Source of the DNA: Peromyscus leucopus
Lineage: Eukaryota > Chordata > Mammalia > Rodentia > Cricetidae
Direction of reading: 5' to 3'
DNA: 64,000 nucleotides
Assembly (NCBI RefSeq): GCF_004664715.2
Contig: NC_051075.1
Span: forward strand, 24,365,715-24,429,714
In this document: piece after piece, positions 43,236-52,661 of the stretch
Layout: every line of letters starts with the position of its first letter
Position numbering within the stretch: the stretch's first letter is position 1
Notes under the pieces: model-generated
Databases searched by the model: none
Told to the model about the DNA's origin: nothing
Seen by the model: only the letters and a program-made list of their open reading frames with translations
Position numbers and translations under genes: made by a program

Positions 43236-43431
43236 CTCGGAGGACGATCCGTTCCTGCTCTACGCCACCCTGAACTCAGGCAGTCACTGCAAGTTTATCA
43301 CCAAAGACCTGATGCGGGACCACAAGGCCTGCCTGCCCGACGCGCGCGCCCAGCACCTCTTCTTCAAGTGGCAGCAGGGCCACCAGCTGGCAGTCAGGAA
43401 AGGCTTCAGAAGTTCACACCTGACTCTCCTG
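43236..43431 (+). CDS. PRORP: PRORP coding exon (penultimate) with catalytic aspartates
   Basis: The acceptor is CTGCTGCAG and the first base completes the isoleucine codon split with the previous exon; 65 full codons follow. The reading begins S-E-D-D-P-F-L-L-Y and later contains [16 protein letters not shown] and [13 protein letters not shown]. The adjacent aspartates of SEDDPF and the aspartate of TKDLM correspond, by spacing, to the metal-binding residues D478, D479 and D499 of human MRPP3 (established knowledge of the PRORP/NYN family). All three are intact, so this part of the active site looks functional. The donor is CTG|GTATGG at 43432, which is a weak but acceptable site. GC content and CpG density in the middle of the exon are clearly higher than in the flanking introns. 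Confidence 0.96.
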
Positions 43432-43554
43432 GTATGGGCTCTGTCTAAGTGATGCTGACAGTCTTGTCTAAGGAAAGAGTGTGGCACGGTTTTTAAAATG
43501 TTGAAAGTTCTAAACACCTTTTCCTAGTTTTTAATTTAAATTACATTTGTGTTT

Positions 43555-43744
43555 TTTTTTTTTTAAGATTTATTTATTTATTATGTATACAGCATTCTGT
43601 CTGCATGTATGCCTGCATGCCAGAAGAGGGCACCAGATCTCATTATCGATGGTTGTGAGCCACCATGTGGTTGCTGGGAATTGAACTCAGGACCTCTGGA
43701 AGAACAGCCACTGCTCTTAACCTCTGAGCCATCTCTCCAGCCCT
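43555..43744 (-). mobile_element. B2, minus strand, in PRORP last intron, with CTCF-like motif
   Basis: AAGATTTATTTATTTATTAT start, CCAGAAGAGGGCACC at 43620-43634, GGAATTGAACTCAGGACCTC, GAGCCATCTCTCCAGCCC end. Confidence 0.96.
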
Positions 43745-43787
43745 ACATTTGTGTTTTTAATTGTGTGTGTGTGTGTGTGTGTGTGTG

Positions 43788-43960
43788 TGGTATTAGAGAC
43801 TGAACACAAAGCGTTCACATATTAGGCAAGTCCTCTACCACTGAACTACAGCCCCAGCCCAGTTTTTATTTATTTTGGGACAGGCTAGCTTTGAGCACAC
43901 TGAACGCAGGTAGATCTTGACTTTACAATCCTCCTGTGTTACTTGCAGACCTAGCTAATG
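43788..43960 (-). mobile_element. B4-type composite SINE, minus strand
   Basis: ID-like GGCAAGTCCTCTACCACTGA followed by a B1-like end with GGACAGGCTAGCTTTGAGCA. Confidence 0.7.
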
Positions 43961-43969
43961 TATTGTATT

Positions 43970-44165
43970 CTTTTTTCATTTTAATTATGCATTTGTGTGT
44001 GTGTGTGGGGGGGGGTCTGATCATCCATGCTGGTGCCTAAGGAGGCAAGAGGATCCTGGATCTCTGGAGTTGGAGCTCCAGGCAGTTATGAGCCACCCAG
44101 TGTGGGGCCTGGGAACGAACTCTGGTCCTCTGCTAGAGCAAGGCACTGAGCCTTCTCCCAGCCCG
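43970..44165 (-). mobile_element. B3-type SINE, minus strand
   Basis: GGAGTTGGAGCTCCAGGCAG and GAACGAACTCTGGTCCTCTG. Confidence 0.88.
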
Positions 44166-44739
44166 TGTATTACATTCCCGAAGACTGCCAAGTGAGTGGG
44201 TTCTAAGTTTTCTCATTGTGAAACAAAAAGTTGGTAACTCATATTAAATAGCTTGAGTGGCCACTCCACAACGTCTGTGTATTTCAAAACATGTTGCACA
44301 CAATACTATAGATAAGTTTATTAATTTAAAAAATAAGCTAAATGTAAAACAAATTTATAGGAAAGAGTATCCCATAACATCACATCAATTATTAAATCAG
44401 GACTGTATTATTGACCTGCTTTCCTCAGAAAAAACAACAAAAAGGGAAAAATAGAAGTTCAGTGAAAATGGGGGTGGGAAGGGAAGCTCTGACTAAAGGA
44501 TGCTGTGAGCAGCCCAGTGTCTCAGAAGGCAACAGCCCTGTTCTACTGCCCACTTAACAAAGAGACTGTAAAATATATGTATATAATGTGTAGTAATGGG
44601 GAAAATACAAACAGTAGAAATTTGATGAGCCTGGGGAATTGTTGATTAGGCTGGTACATATGTATGCATGCATGCATATATGTATTTTAATATATGCATG
44701 CATATATCTTTTTTTTATCTATTTCAAAACCTGTGCTTT

Positions 44740-44925
44740 TTTTTTAAGATTTATTTATTTATTATATATACAGCGTTTTGACTGCATTATGTCTGCAGGC
44801 CAGAAGAGGGCGCCAGACCTCATTACAGATGGTTGTGAGCCACCATGTGGTTGCTGGGAATTGAACTCAGGACCTCTGGAAGAACAGCCACTGCTCTTAA
44901 CCTCTGAGCCATCTCTCCAGACCCA
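44740..44925 (-). mobile_element. B2, minus strand, in PRORP last intron, with CTCF-like motif
   Basis: AAGATTTATTTATTTATTAT start, CCAGAAGAGGGCGCC at 44800-44814, then the same body as the copy at 43555. Confidence 0.96.
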
Positions 44926-44959
44926 ACATATATCTTTTTTAATCAGCTAAACTTTTCCC

Positions 44960-45060
44960 ATGTATCCCCGTCAGGCCTGAAACTCTCTAAGTAGCCCAGG
45001 CTGGCCTCCGAACTCTCCTGTCTCAGTCTCCTGTGCTGGGATTACTGGGTACTTGCTACC
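44960..45060 (-). mobile_element. B1 fragment, minus strand
   Basis: AGTAGCCCAGGCTGGCCTCC and TGCTGGGATTACTGGGTACT. Confidence 0.75.
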
Positions 45061-45341
45061 ATTTCTGTCTGAGGTCTGTGCTGGGGAAAGGCTAGTAACA
45101 GCATTGATCTTAGAATTACAAAATAAATAACATTTTCTAGAAGTACACGTCTGAGATTCACTTCAAGATAATCTTGAGAGAGAGCTGTTTTTCTACTTTC
45201 TACATTTAATTTTTTTTTTCCACTTAGAAAACCAATAAACACAATGAAACAATCCTATAACTTATAAATATGACACTCCTATAGAGAACCCTTAGCCTTA
45301 AAATGAAGCTACCCTTCTACATTATTTTGTTTATTGTTGTG

Positions 45342-45655
45342 GGGGTTGGAGAGATGGCTCAATGGTTAGTGCCTGCTGAGTTCTGATCCCTGCACCCACA
45401 TTACAAGCTGAGTGTGTTCTTGCACATACATGCCAATAGCCTCAGCAGTGTATGGAGCAGAGACAGGAGGATTGCTTGGGCTTGCTAGCCTCCAACCTAG
45501 CAAAACAAACAATCAAACAAAAATCCAGTAGCTCCAGGTTCAGGCAGAGACCCAGCCTCAAAGGAATAATGTGGAAAGTGGTAGAAGTCTCCGGCTCCTG
45601 TGCACGCACAGACCCCGTGCGTCGGCACGTACATGTGCATACACCACACGCACAG
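45342..45655 (+). mobile_element. Composite B2/B1-type SINE, plus strand
   Basis: GGGTTGGAGAGATGGCTCAA head, a B1-like middle (GAGACAGGAGGATTGCTTGG) and an end leading into (GGAA)n. Confidence 0.75.
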
Positions 45656-45722
45656 GAAGGAAGGAAGGAAGGGAGGAAGGAAGGAAGGAAGGAAGGAAGG
45701 AAGGAAGGAAGGAAGGAAGGAA
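45656..45722. repeat. (GGAA)n microsatellite near the last PRORP exon
   Basis: About 16 GGAA units with one GGGA interruption, ending 84 bases before the PRORP last exon. GGAA arrays contain many overlapping ETS-type cores. Confidence 0.96.
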
Positions 45723-45806
45723 GTCCAGTGTCAGGAAGCACACAGTGCTCTTCCAAAGGCGGCAGCAGCCCATTGTTGTTCTCCCATTTGGCTCTCTGAT
45801 TCCCAG

Positions 45807-45956
45807 GACCCTCTCCGCTATGACACAGTGGTGCAGACAACCGGAGACTCCTGGCACATCCCGTATGATGAAGACCTGGTGCAGAGGTCCTCCTACGAAG
45901 TGCCCACCAAATGGCTGTGCCTCCAGGGCAAGACGCAGGTGCCCGCCCCATGCTGA
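45807..45956 (+). CDS. PRORP: PRORP last coding exon, stop codon and zinc ligands
   Basis: The acceptor is GATTCCCAG; the exon starts in phase 0 and runs 50 codons to TGA at 45954-45956. It encodes [20 protein letters not shown] and later [13 protein letters not shown]. The histidine of SWHIPY and the cysteine of KWLC are 21 residues apart, matching the H557/C578 zinc ligands of the human enzyme's central domain (family knowledge). The human protein, as I recall it, ends shortly after the KWLCL motif; here the frame continues six residues past the KT (QVPAPC) before the stop. That is a modest C-terminal difference, not a truncation. The upstream flank is a (GGAA)n tract ending at 45722, only 84 bases from the exon. 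Confidence 0.96.
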   Translation, partial: DPLRYDTVVQTTGDSWHIPYDEDLVQRSSYEVPTKWLCLQGKTQVPAPC

Positions 45957-46065
45957 ATCTGAACCCGACACCTGCCGGCGGCGGCGGCGGCGGAGAGCCT
46001 ACACCCATGCTCATCTCAGGCCTGACCTCTGTCCTTCCTGAAAATAAAAGATTTTAGTAGCACTG
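45957..46065 (+). other. PRORP: PRORP 3' UTR with poly(A) signal
   Basis: The 3' UTR is very short. A canonical AATAAA lies at 46043-46048, 87 bases after the stop, so cleavage is expected near 46060-46070. Just after the stop there is a short (CGG)n run of about six units at 45976-45994. A young B1 inserted at 46094 lies immediately beyond the expected cleavage site. The end coordinate is inferred from the signal, not observed. Confidence 0.75.
46043..46048 (+). terminator. AATAAA polyadenylation signal of PRORP
   Basis: A perfect AATAAA hexamer lies 87 bases past the PRORP stop, followed by a T/G-rich stretch (TTTAGTAG, TGTTTGGTTTG) suitable as a downstream element. There is no competing canonical hexamer between the stop and this site. 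Confidence 0.8.
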
Positions 46066-46093
46066 TTTGGTTTGCAGCAGCAAATGGAGTTTT

Positions 46094-46257
46094 GTTTTGT
46101 TTTGGTTTGGTTTTTTCGAGACAGGGTTTCTCTGTGTAGCTTTGCGCCTTTCCTGGAGCTCACTTGGTAGACCAGGCTGGCCTCGAACTCACAGAGATCC
46201 GCCTGCCTCTGCCTCCCAAGTGCTGGGATTAAAGGCGTGTGCCACCACCGCCCGGCT
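46094..46257 (-). mobile_element. Young B1 just downstream of PRORP poly(A) site
   Basis: Full-length B1 on the minus strand with the young cricetid segment TAGCTTTGCGCCTTTCCTGG. Target-site duplications GCAAATGGAGTTTT lie at 46080-46093 and 46258-46271. Confidence 0.96.
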
Positions 46258-46284
46258 GCAAATGGAGTTTTAGCTCTGGCCGGT

Positions 46285-46470
46285 TTTGTTTCTGAGGCGG
46301 GGTCTTGTTTAGTAGCCTCAGTCCTCGCACTTTACTTCCTGAGTGCTGAGATTACAGGAGCGGCCACCACGCCCGCTGTGTGCAGAGCAGGGGATGGGAC
46401 GTGGGGCTCCATGTGTGCAGGGCGAGCGCTGGACCGGCTGCGCTACGTGCAGCCCTGGCCCGACAAACTG
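46285..46470 (-). mobile_element. Old B1 plus ID-like piece, minus strand
   Basis: TTTCTGAGGCGGGGTCTTGT and GAGATTACAGGAGCGGCCAC, then AGCGCTGGACCGGCTGCGCT in an ID-like position. Confidence 0.6.
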
Positions 46471-46515
46471 ACTTCGGAGTTAAATGAAAAAAAAGCTTCT
46501 TTTCATAACTAACTG

Positions 46516-46557
46516 CACCACCACCACCACCACCACCACCACCACCACCACCACCAC
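46516..46557. repeat. (CAC)n trinucleotide repeat
   Basis: About 14 uninterrupted CAC/ACC units ending in CCCCC. Confidence 0.96.
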
Positions 46558-46872
46558 CCCCCGTTGTTTATCCAGAGATTTCTCCAGAACTGGGGGTCCT
46601 AGCACAGAGTCTTGGTGCCTGTTCCTCTGCTGGGCAGCTCTTCACATAATTGGGGGAGAGGCAGCCCTCCTCAGCTGCTCCTGCTGACTTAATCCCCAGG
46701 CTTACCCATTGGCCCTTCTTTGTTTTATTCTGTAATTACACACCTTTCCAAGTGGATCACAGTGTTGATATGATATGGTATCCAACATGATATTCAGAAA
46801 AGTCTCAAGTTTTTTTTGGCAAAGTTTTAGAAATAAAAACTCGCTTTGTAAAAAAAAAAAAAAAAAAAAGAA

Positions 46873-47050
46873 CAGGATTTTGAGCTGGCAAGATGGCTGA
46901 GTGGATAAAGGTATGTGCTACCAAGGCTGACGACCTGAGTTTGATCCCTGGGACCCAGGGCAGAAGGAGAAACTGAACACAGAAGTTGTCTTCTGGCCTC
47001 CATGAAAGTGTGTCACACACACGCACACGCACACGTGATAAATGAAATGT
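46873..47050 (+). mobile_element. B3-type SINE, plus strand
   Basis: GAGCTGGCAAGATGGCTGAG, TTGATCCCTGGGACCCAGGG, TTGTCTTCTGGCCTCCATGA. Confidence 0.9.
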
Positions 47051-47189
47051 AAAAGTAAAGAAATAAATTTAGACATGATTGTAAATAAGAGCCCTGGAAG
47101 ATGCTAAGGACCTTGTTTTCTAGATCCCTGAACTATGTAGTGAGCTCTGTTCCCACCTCCAGGCTGTGCTCGGAGCCCTGTTTTTTATG

Positions 47190-47510
47190 TTTAGTTCTGA
47201 GACAAGGTCTCACTGAGTTAACCAGGCTGTCCTTGAATGTACCATAGCCCAGGCAGGCCTTGAACTTAGTTAGTATCTCCTCTGCTTTAGCCTCCCAAGT
47301 ATCTGCAGATCTGTGACATTATATGTGGCATATTTTTAAAGAAATTATTCTGGTTATAAGAAAAAAAAAGGTTTTTTGCCCATTTTTTTTAACAGCTCTG
47401 ACTGTCCTGGAACTCACTCTGTAGACCAGGCTGGCCTTGAACTCACAGATCAGCCTGCCTCTGCCACCCAAGTGCTAGGATTAAAGGTGTGTGCCACCAC
47501 ACCTGTGTAA
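47190..47510 (-). mobile_element. Two B1 copies, minus strand
   Basis: First (47190-47310): TGAGACAAGGTCTCACTGAG. Second (47390-47507): CCAGGCTGGCCTTGAACTCA and GGATTAAAGGTGTGTGCCAC. Confidence 0.85.
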
Positions 47511-47717
47511 AGGGTTTTTGGTGGTGGGGGTGATTGGAATGGGGGGTGGGTTTTTTGGTGATGGGGGAGGATATCGATCAGGATCTTGCAATGTATCCCT
47601 GCCTGGCCAAGAACTTGCCGCCATCCATCTGCCTGAACTCCCAAGTACTAGGTTGCAGCCTTGAGCTCCAGGCCTGCTTAGACTGAATTATTAAAATTGC
47701 CATGAAAGAGGCCCGGG

Positions 47718-47970
47718 AGAGGGCTGGGTTGGTAAAGTGCTGTCCAAGCACGGGGACCTGAATTTGATCCCTGCACTCACATGGAAAAGCTAAGGTTAGG
47801 GACATGTGCTTAGGATGCCAGCACGGGGGGATCCAAGACAGGCGGACTGCGCACCCCGACTATCTCCTCGGGCGAGCTAGGCCAAAAGAGCCTGTCGGAA
47901 AAATCAAGGTGGCCTCTGAGGAACTGCGCTGGAGGTGGCGCTCTGGCCTACCCATGCGCACACGCAGATA
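47718..47970 (+). mobile_element. Composite B2/B1-type SINE, plus strand
   Basis: GAGGGCTGGGTTGGTAAAGT, TGATCCCTGCACTCACATGG, then a B1-like body and a B2-like end CTCTGGCCTACCCATGCGCA. Confidence 0.65.
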
Positions 47971-48773
47971 ACTGAGCATCTATGTTAAATAGTGACGTCT
48001 GAAAGACTTGTAACTCTGGCAAGAAAAGATCTTCTCGACTAAACTGAACTGAGTGCCACTCATCTCTTGGGTACTGTTTAAAATCTAATCCAAGAAGCCA
48101 ATGCCTGAGAAGTCATTGTTAGGATTGAATCTCACATTTGTTAGAGAGGTGAACTCTAGGTCAGTGGGACAACCTCATCACTCCCACCTGAGCAGAACAT
48201 TATCGGTCAAGTTCAGCTCCCATCTGCATATTCGGTCCCTTACTAAAGAAGGCCTCTCGGCCTGTCTGTGACCACATAAGAATAGAATGTTCGTGCCCAC
48301 CAGGTGCCAGCGGAATCCCTGGCAGTTCTGGCCATTTGGCTTTTCCGGGGCAGAGTGGAGTCCTGGGCTGGGGGGATGGGACAGAGCATCAACCCCCCCG
48401 AAACAGCTCCTTGTGGTGGCGGATATGGCCAGTCTCCGAAAAAGTGAGTTCTTTGTGGCCCTTGTTGCTTCACATCTGTAGAAGTGGACCTTTGGAAAGA
48501 AAGAAGTCATTCTTGAATTGTCTTCCTCTTTAGTGACCTGGCCCTAGAATTCAAGGTTCCTTTTCTTTCTGAGACCGGGTCTCAATTCTCTAGCCCAGAA
48601 CTCACTATGTGGACCAAGGCAGCATACATGTTTACCCAGTTTTATGTACATATGTGCCCATTTCCTTGTTCTAGAACTCTTCTGCAGTGTTTTCTTCATA
48701 TACATTGTTATATACGCATAACAAGGTAAATTCATAGAGCCAGCTGGGAGTTAGATGAGGTTTAAAAAAAAAA

Positions 48774-48897
48774 GCCTATAACCCTTGCCCTTGGAGCTGG
48801 AAGAAGGAGACTCAGGAATCAGGGTCATCTTTAGCTACTTAGCTAGTTCGAGGTCAGCCTCAGCTACTTGAGACCCTGTCTCAAAACAAAAAAAGAC
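48774..48897 (+). mobile_element. Old B1-like SINE, plus strand
   Basis: AGTTCGAGGTCAGCCTCAGC and GAGACCCTGTCTCAAAACAA end a diverged body. Confidence 0.65.
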
Positions 48898-49424
48898 TTT
48901 AACTGACTTAAAGTAGTTCTGTATAGTGCAACATGATTCTTTTGTATCTGCATTATCAAACTCCTACTCAAGGATTGCTCGTGTTCAGAAGAAACTGTTC
49001 CCAGAAGCTGTCTCGAGTAAAAGGCCACGTCCTTTGGCACTTGGTCTGTTCCAGCAGGAGTGGCCACATCCTTGATGAGACAGGTCTTTTCCAAGTCAGG
49101 CCCTCTGATCTCCAGCTCAGAGAGAAAACTCTGGCCAGGCTGTGTTTGTGAAGCGAACTTCTAAAGAACATAAAGAGCCTTTTGTTTTTCAGAGCAAATC
49201 ATGTGGGTTTTGTTGCTGTTAATCCAGGCCCAAAGGGAAGTTTATGTGAGAAAATCATTATTGAACATTTTGTGCTTTGCAAATATCAATAGAATGTTTT
49301 TCTTTGATTGCCAGAATCACCAGTCTCCACCTCTCACCCTAGTGATTTTTGGCCCCTTTGTAATGGCCTTCTCTTTCTCTCTTTGACTTTGTTTTTTGGA
49401 GCAGGATCCCATTGTGTTAGAACT

Positions 49425-49747
49425 CTGAGGGGCAAGGTATCCTGGCAGTCAGGAGCCCAGGAGCACCACAAAGTCACGCTGTACAGCAAACCTCACACGA
49501 GAGGTTGGTTGGGAGGGAAGGACCCAGGAGGGTGACTGCCTCTGCTCAGGCAAGAAGCACAGGGAACTGAGCAGGGTTTATATAGGGTTTCTTGGGGGTG
49601 GAGTTGTCCAGGGTGGCCTGGGATTGGTGAGATTTGTGGCCTGATCTTGAGGCAAGTTCAGGGATTGGTGGATTCTGTTTCTTGGCTCTGGTCTTGGGCT
49701 TGGGATCAAGTCAGGGTCTGGGTGTTCTTTCCTTGGTCCTTTTAGCC
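49425..49747 (+). mobile_element. LTR-like block with TATA motif
   Basis: Non-SINE block between SINE remnants, with a TTTATATA motif (49578-49585), followed by repeated GGATTGGTG/GGGATTGGTGG and GGTCTTGGGCTTGGGATC. No open reading frame or terminal repeat partner is visible. Could be a solo LTR of a rodent endogenous retrovirus-like family; low certainty. Confidence 0.35.
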
Positions 49748-49852
49748 TACATATACCACAGCACACATGGGAGAGGCAGGGACTGAACACAGGTCATCAG
49801 TCTTGGTAGAAATTTCGCACCTTTACCTCCTGAGCCATCTCATCAACCCAGG
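49748..49852 (-). mobile_element. B2-like SINE fragment, minus strand
   Basis: GACTGAACACAGGTCATCAG and CTCCTGAGCCATCTCATCAA. Confidence 0.75.
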
Positions 49853-49879
49853 GTTTCCAAGTTTAAAGAAGATGTTTGT

Positions 49880-50032
49880 TTGTTTGTTTTGAGGCAGGGT
49901 TTCTCTGTGTAGTCTTGGTGCCTGTCCTGGCTCTCACTCTGTAGACCAGGCTAGCCTCGAACTCACAGAGATCTGCCTGCCTCTGCCTCCCGAGTGCTGG
50001 GATTAAAGGCGTGTACCACCACTGCCTGGCCA
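49880..50032 (-). mobile_element. B1, minus strand
   Basis: TTTTGAGGCAGGGTTTCTCT, AGGCTAGCCTCGAACTCACA, GGCGTGTACCACCACTGCCT. Confidence 0.95.
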
Positions 50033-50036
50033 AGAT

Positions 50037-50098
50037 TGTGTGTGTGTGTGTGTGTGTGTCTGTGTGTCTGTGTGTCTGTGTGTCTGTGTGTGTGTGTG
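50037..50098. repeat. (GT)n/(GTCT) microsatellite
   Basis: TGTG blocks broken by four evenly spaced TC units, forming an 8-bp GTGTGTCT period in the middle. Confidence 0.93.
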
Positions 50099-50243
50099 CT
50101 CATGTGCTTCACACATGTGGAGAGCAGAGGATGACTTTCAGGAGTTGGTGCTGTCCTTCCAATCATGTGGGTCCCAGGAGTTGAACACAGGTGGTCAGGC
50201 TTGACCTCAGGCACCTTATCCACTGAAGCATCTCACAGCCCAG
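50099..50243 (-). mobile_element. B2-like SINE, minus strand, 3' of (GT)n
   Basis: GGAGTTGAACACAGGTGGTC and CACTGAAGCATCTCACAGCC. Confidence 0.85.
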
Positions 50244-50337
50244 GATTTCAAACTTTCAAGTTCATCCCTGGACCACCACCTCCTTACCTGCCTACTCCCT
50301 CAACACAACTACCAGTTCCTTGGCCAGGTTTCGTAAG

Positions 50338-50522
50338 GTTTATTTTTATTTATGACTTTAGATCTGTGTAAGTGTGTACTGAGAGTGTGTGGGTGCTCTC
50401 AGAAGATCACTGGAGCTGGAATTAAGGCCGTTGTGGGCACCCAACGTGGGTGCTGGGAACTGAACTTGCTTCCCTTGGAAGAACAGCAAGCGCTCTTAAC
50501 TGCCGAACCATCTCTAAGCCAT
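50338..50522 (-). mobile_element. B3-type SINE, minus strand
   Basis: CTGGAGCTGGAATTAAGGCC and TAACTGCCGAACCATCTCTA. Confidence 0.92.
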
Positions 50523-50964
50523 CCTTGACCAAATCTTAAGCCTAGTCTCTCCAGCCTTACAAGGTCTCTACTGCCTGTCCCCTTCTGGGGTCACCTGATC
50601 TCCCCATCCCTCTCAAAGCATTCCATTCGACCGATGGCTTCAACCCCAGCAGATTCTTTCATTCACTTCACCTGTCTTCAATTCCAGGCCTAATTTCCAG
50701 TAGCCAAATTGCTCTTCCTTCACTACTATGTGCCATACCATATTGCTGGGAAGGCCATGGGGGTGTGGTGTCAGACACCACTCTCCATGGGAGGACCTCC
50801 TTGTCATCTAAGTTCCTGAAGGTGCCCTCCCGATCTTGCAAGTCTTGAAAATCAGCTAGCTGCTTGAGCCTCCGTGGTCTGCTAGTGAGGAAAGTAGGCT
50901 GGCTGTGCAGTAGTTCTCACACTGGAATGGGCTGAGACTGACCTAGGGATCTAACTTCAATTGC

Positions 50965-51045
50965 TGGTTCTGGCTCGGAGTTTAGCTGCATACTGGCGTG
51001 TGTGCATAGCCCTGGGATCAGTCCCTGGCGCCAAAGGAAGATGAT
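50965..51045 (+). mobile_element. Old ID-like SINE
   Basis: GGAGTTTAGCTGCATACTGG ... CCTGGGATCAGTCCCTGGCG, a diverged ID pattern. Confidence 0.55.
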
Positions 51046-51217
51046 TCAGAAGAGCATCCCTGGTGATGCCAATACTGCAGTTTATAATTTGAGTAGAAAG
51101 GACTCAGTGAGCCCCGAGATTTTATTAACGACATTTTAAGATTGCATTTGTGTAGCGTGTGTGAGAAAACCCACCTCAGTTGTCATCCTCGGGAACGCTC
51201 TAAACTTCCTTCGGTAC

Positions 51218-51397
51218 AGGGTCTTTCGTTGGCTTGGAGCTCAGCTAGACTGACCAGTGAGCTTCAAGGATCTTCCTGTGTCTGCCTCCCCAGCGCTGGG
51301 GTTACAAGTGCCTGTCAGGGCTTTTGATGCTGGTTCTGGAGATAATATTCCGGTCCTCGTGCTACTGAGGCAAGCACGTCGCCTGTCTGTCCAGCCC
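51218..51397 (-). mobile_element. B1 plus B2/B4-like end, minus strand
   Basis: CCCCAGCGCTGGGGTTACAA and CAAGCACGTCGCCTGTCTGT. Confidence 0.6.
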
Positions 51398-51847
51398 CGT
51401 TCGGAATTGCTGTTACAGAATTGCAGTCTGACTTCTGAATTGTGATTGCTTTTGTTAAAGTGACCGTAGGAGTGTGTGCTATCTAAGGGGAGCAAAGATG
51501 GAATGGAACCTTCTAGACATGTCATCTAGAAAGAGAAAAACTGAAGGGAGGAGTGGGAGGACAGACATCCGTCTGTCCTGTTACAGTCTGTCTCACACTT
51601 GCTCCAGAGACACCCTCGGCCCTCTCCCCGACTTACTCCGAATTGATGAGCATGTGGATCGTCTCCAGTTTAGCCTATTACAAAAACCCTGCTTGTGACT
51701 ACCAATGGGGTGGGACGCTAACATCTGGAAGATGGTTTTTTTCTGCTTTCTTCACTTTACGCCCTCATAAGCTTTCACCTACATAGTTTATCTGTCCAAA
51801 GCATAATTCCAGTCATGCTACTGTGTTTGCTCAAAAACACCGACCAG

Positions 51848-52175
51848 CTGGGCTGTGGTTGTAGCTCAGCCTAGCAAGCATGGGGCCCTGGGTGCAACCC
51901 TGGTATCACATGAGCCAGGTGTGATAGTACGCACCTGTGATCCCAGCATGCACCTGTGATCCCAGCATGCACCTGTGATCCCAGCATGCACCTGTGATCC
52001 CAGCATGCACCTGTGATCCCAGCATGTACCTGTGACTCCAGCACACGCCTGTAATCAATCCTAGCACAAACCTGTGATCCCAGCGTGCACCTGTGATCCT
52101 AGTACTCAGGAGAAGGAGGAGCAGTAAGTTCAAGGTCATCCTCATCGTGGACTACATGAGACTTGGCCTCAAGCA
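51848..52175 (+). mobile_element. B4-type (ID-B1 composite) SINE carrying the 19-bp array
   Basis: An ID-like head (TTGTAGCTCAGCCTAGCAAG, with CCCTGGGTGCAACCCTGG) is followed by a B1-like body (AGCCAGGTGTGATAGTACGC ... AGTTCAAGGTCATCCTC ... TACATGAGAC). The body is stretched by the 19-bp tandem expansion. Confidence 0.75.
51931..52105. repeat. 19-bp tandem array inside a B4-type SINE
   Basis: Nine tandem copies of GCACCTGTGATCCCAGCAT. The first five (51931-52025) are identical, followed by diverged units at 52026, 52045 (23 bp), 52068 and 52087. The motif is the segment of the B1 half that normally occurs once, so the array is an internal expansion of the SINE. Confidence 0.93.
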
Positions 52176-52189
52176 AGCAAGCAAACAAA

Positions 52190-52345
52190 AAACCGAGTGT
52201 GGTGATGCATGCCTGTAATTTCAGCACTAGGGAGGTTAAGGCAGGACAATCAAGAGTTTAGGGCCATCCTTGTCTGCACAGCAAGTTTGGGAACAGTTTG
52301 GGTTATCCTGGACACTGTCTCAACAACAACAACAAAAACCCAAAA
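52190..52345 (+). mobile_element. Old B1, plus strand
   Basis: GTGGTGATGCATGCCTGTAA and CACTGTCTCAACAACAACAA; diverged body. Confidence 0.8.
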
Positions 52346-52363
52346 CAATAAAAAAGTTTCAAG

Positions 52364-52532
52364 GGCCGGGCGTGGTGGCGCACGCCTTTAATCCCAGCAC
52401 TCGGGAGGCAGAGCCAGGCGAATCTCTGTGAGTTCGAGGCCAGCCTGGGCTACCAAGTGAGCTCCAGGAAAGGCGCAAAGCTACACAGAGAAACCCTGTC
52501 TCGAAAAAACCAAAAAAAAAAAAAAAAAAAAA
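52364..52532 (+). mobile_element. Young B1, plus strand
   Basis: Starts GGCCGGGCGTGGTGGCGCAC, includes AGGAAAGGCGCAAAGCTACA, A-tail of about 24. The flanking AAAAGTTTCAAG at ~52351-52363 and ~52533-52544 is the TSD. Confidence 0.95.
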
Positions 52533-52606
52533 AAAAGTTTCAAGGTCTCCCTGTTGCCTTCCAGCCAGAGCATAAACCCCGTTAGCATCCAGGGTCTTGT
52601 CCCTGG

Positions 52607-52608
<2 letters not shown>

Positions 52609-52655
<47 letters not shown>
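52609..52655. repeat. (GT)n microsatellite
   Basis: 47 uninterrupted bases, followed by GCGCGCGC. Confidence 0.97.

Positions 52656-52661
<6 letters not shown>

Larger units (their letters stand above)
43432..45806 (+). other. PRORP: PRORP last intron
   Basis: GT (43432) to AG (45806), about 2.4 kb. It holds three minus-strand B2 copies, a B4, a B1 fragment, a plus-strand composite SINE and a (GGAA)n tract close to the 3' splice site. The stretch 44170-44700 shows only AT-rich sequence with short alternating ATGCATGC palindromes near 44660-44707. Confidence 0.9.

Noticed and set aside
45442..46014. 190-codon minus-strand frame
   Set aside because: Antisense shadow of the PRORP last exon plus the (GGAA)n tract (SFLPSFLPS repeats).
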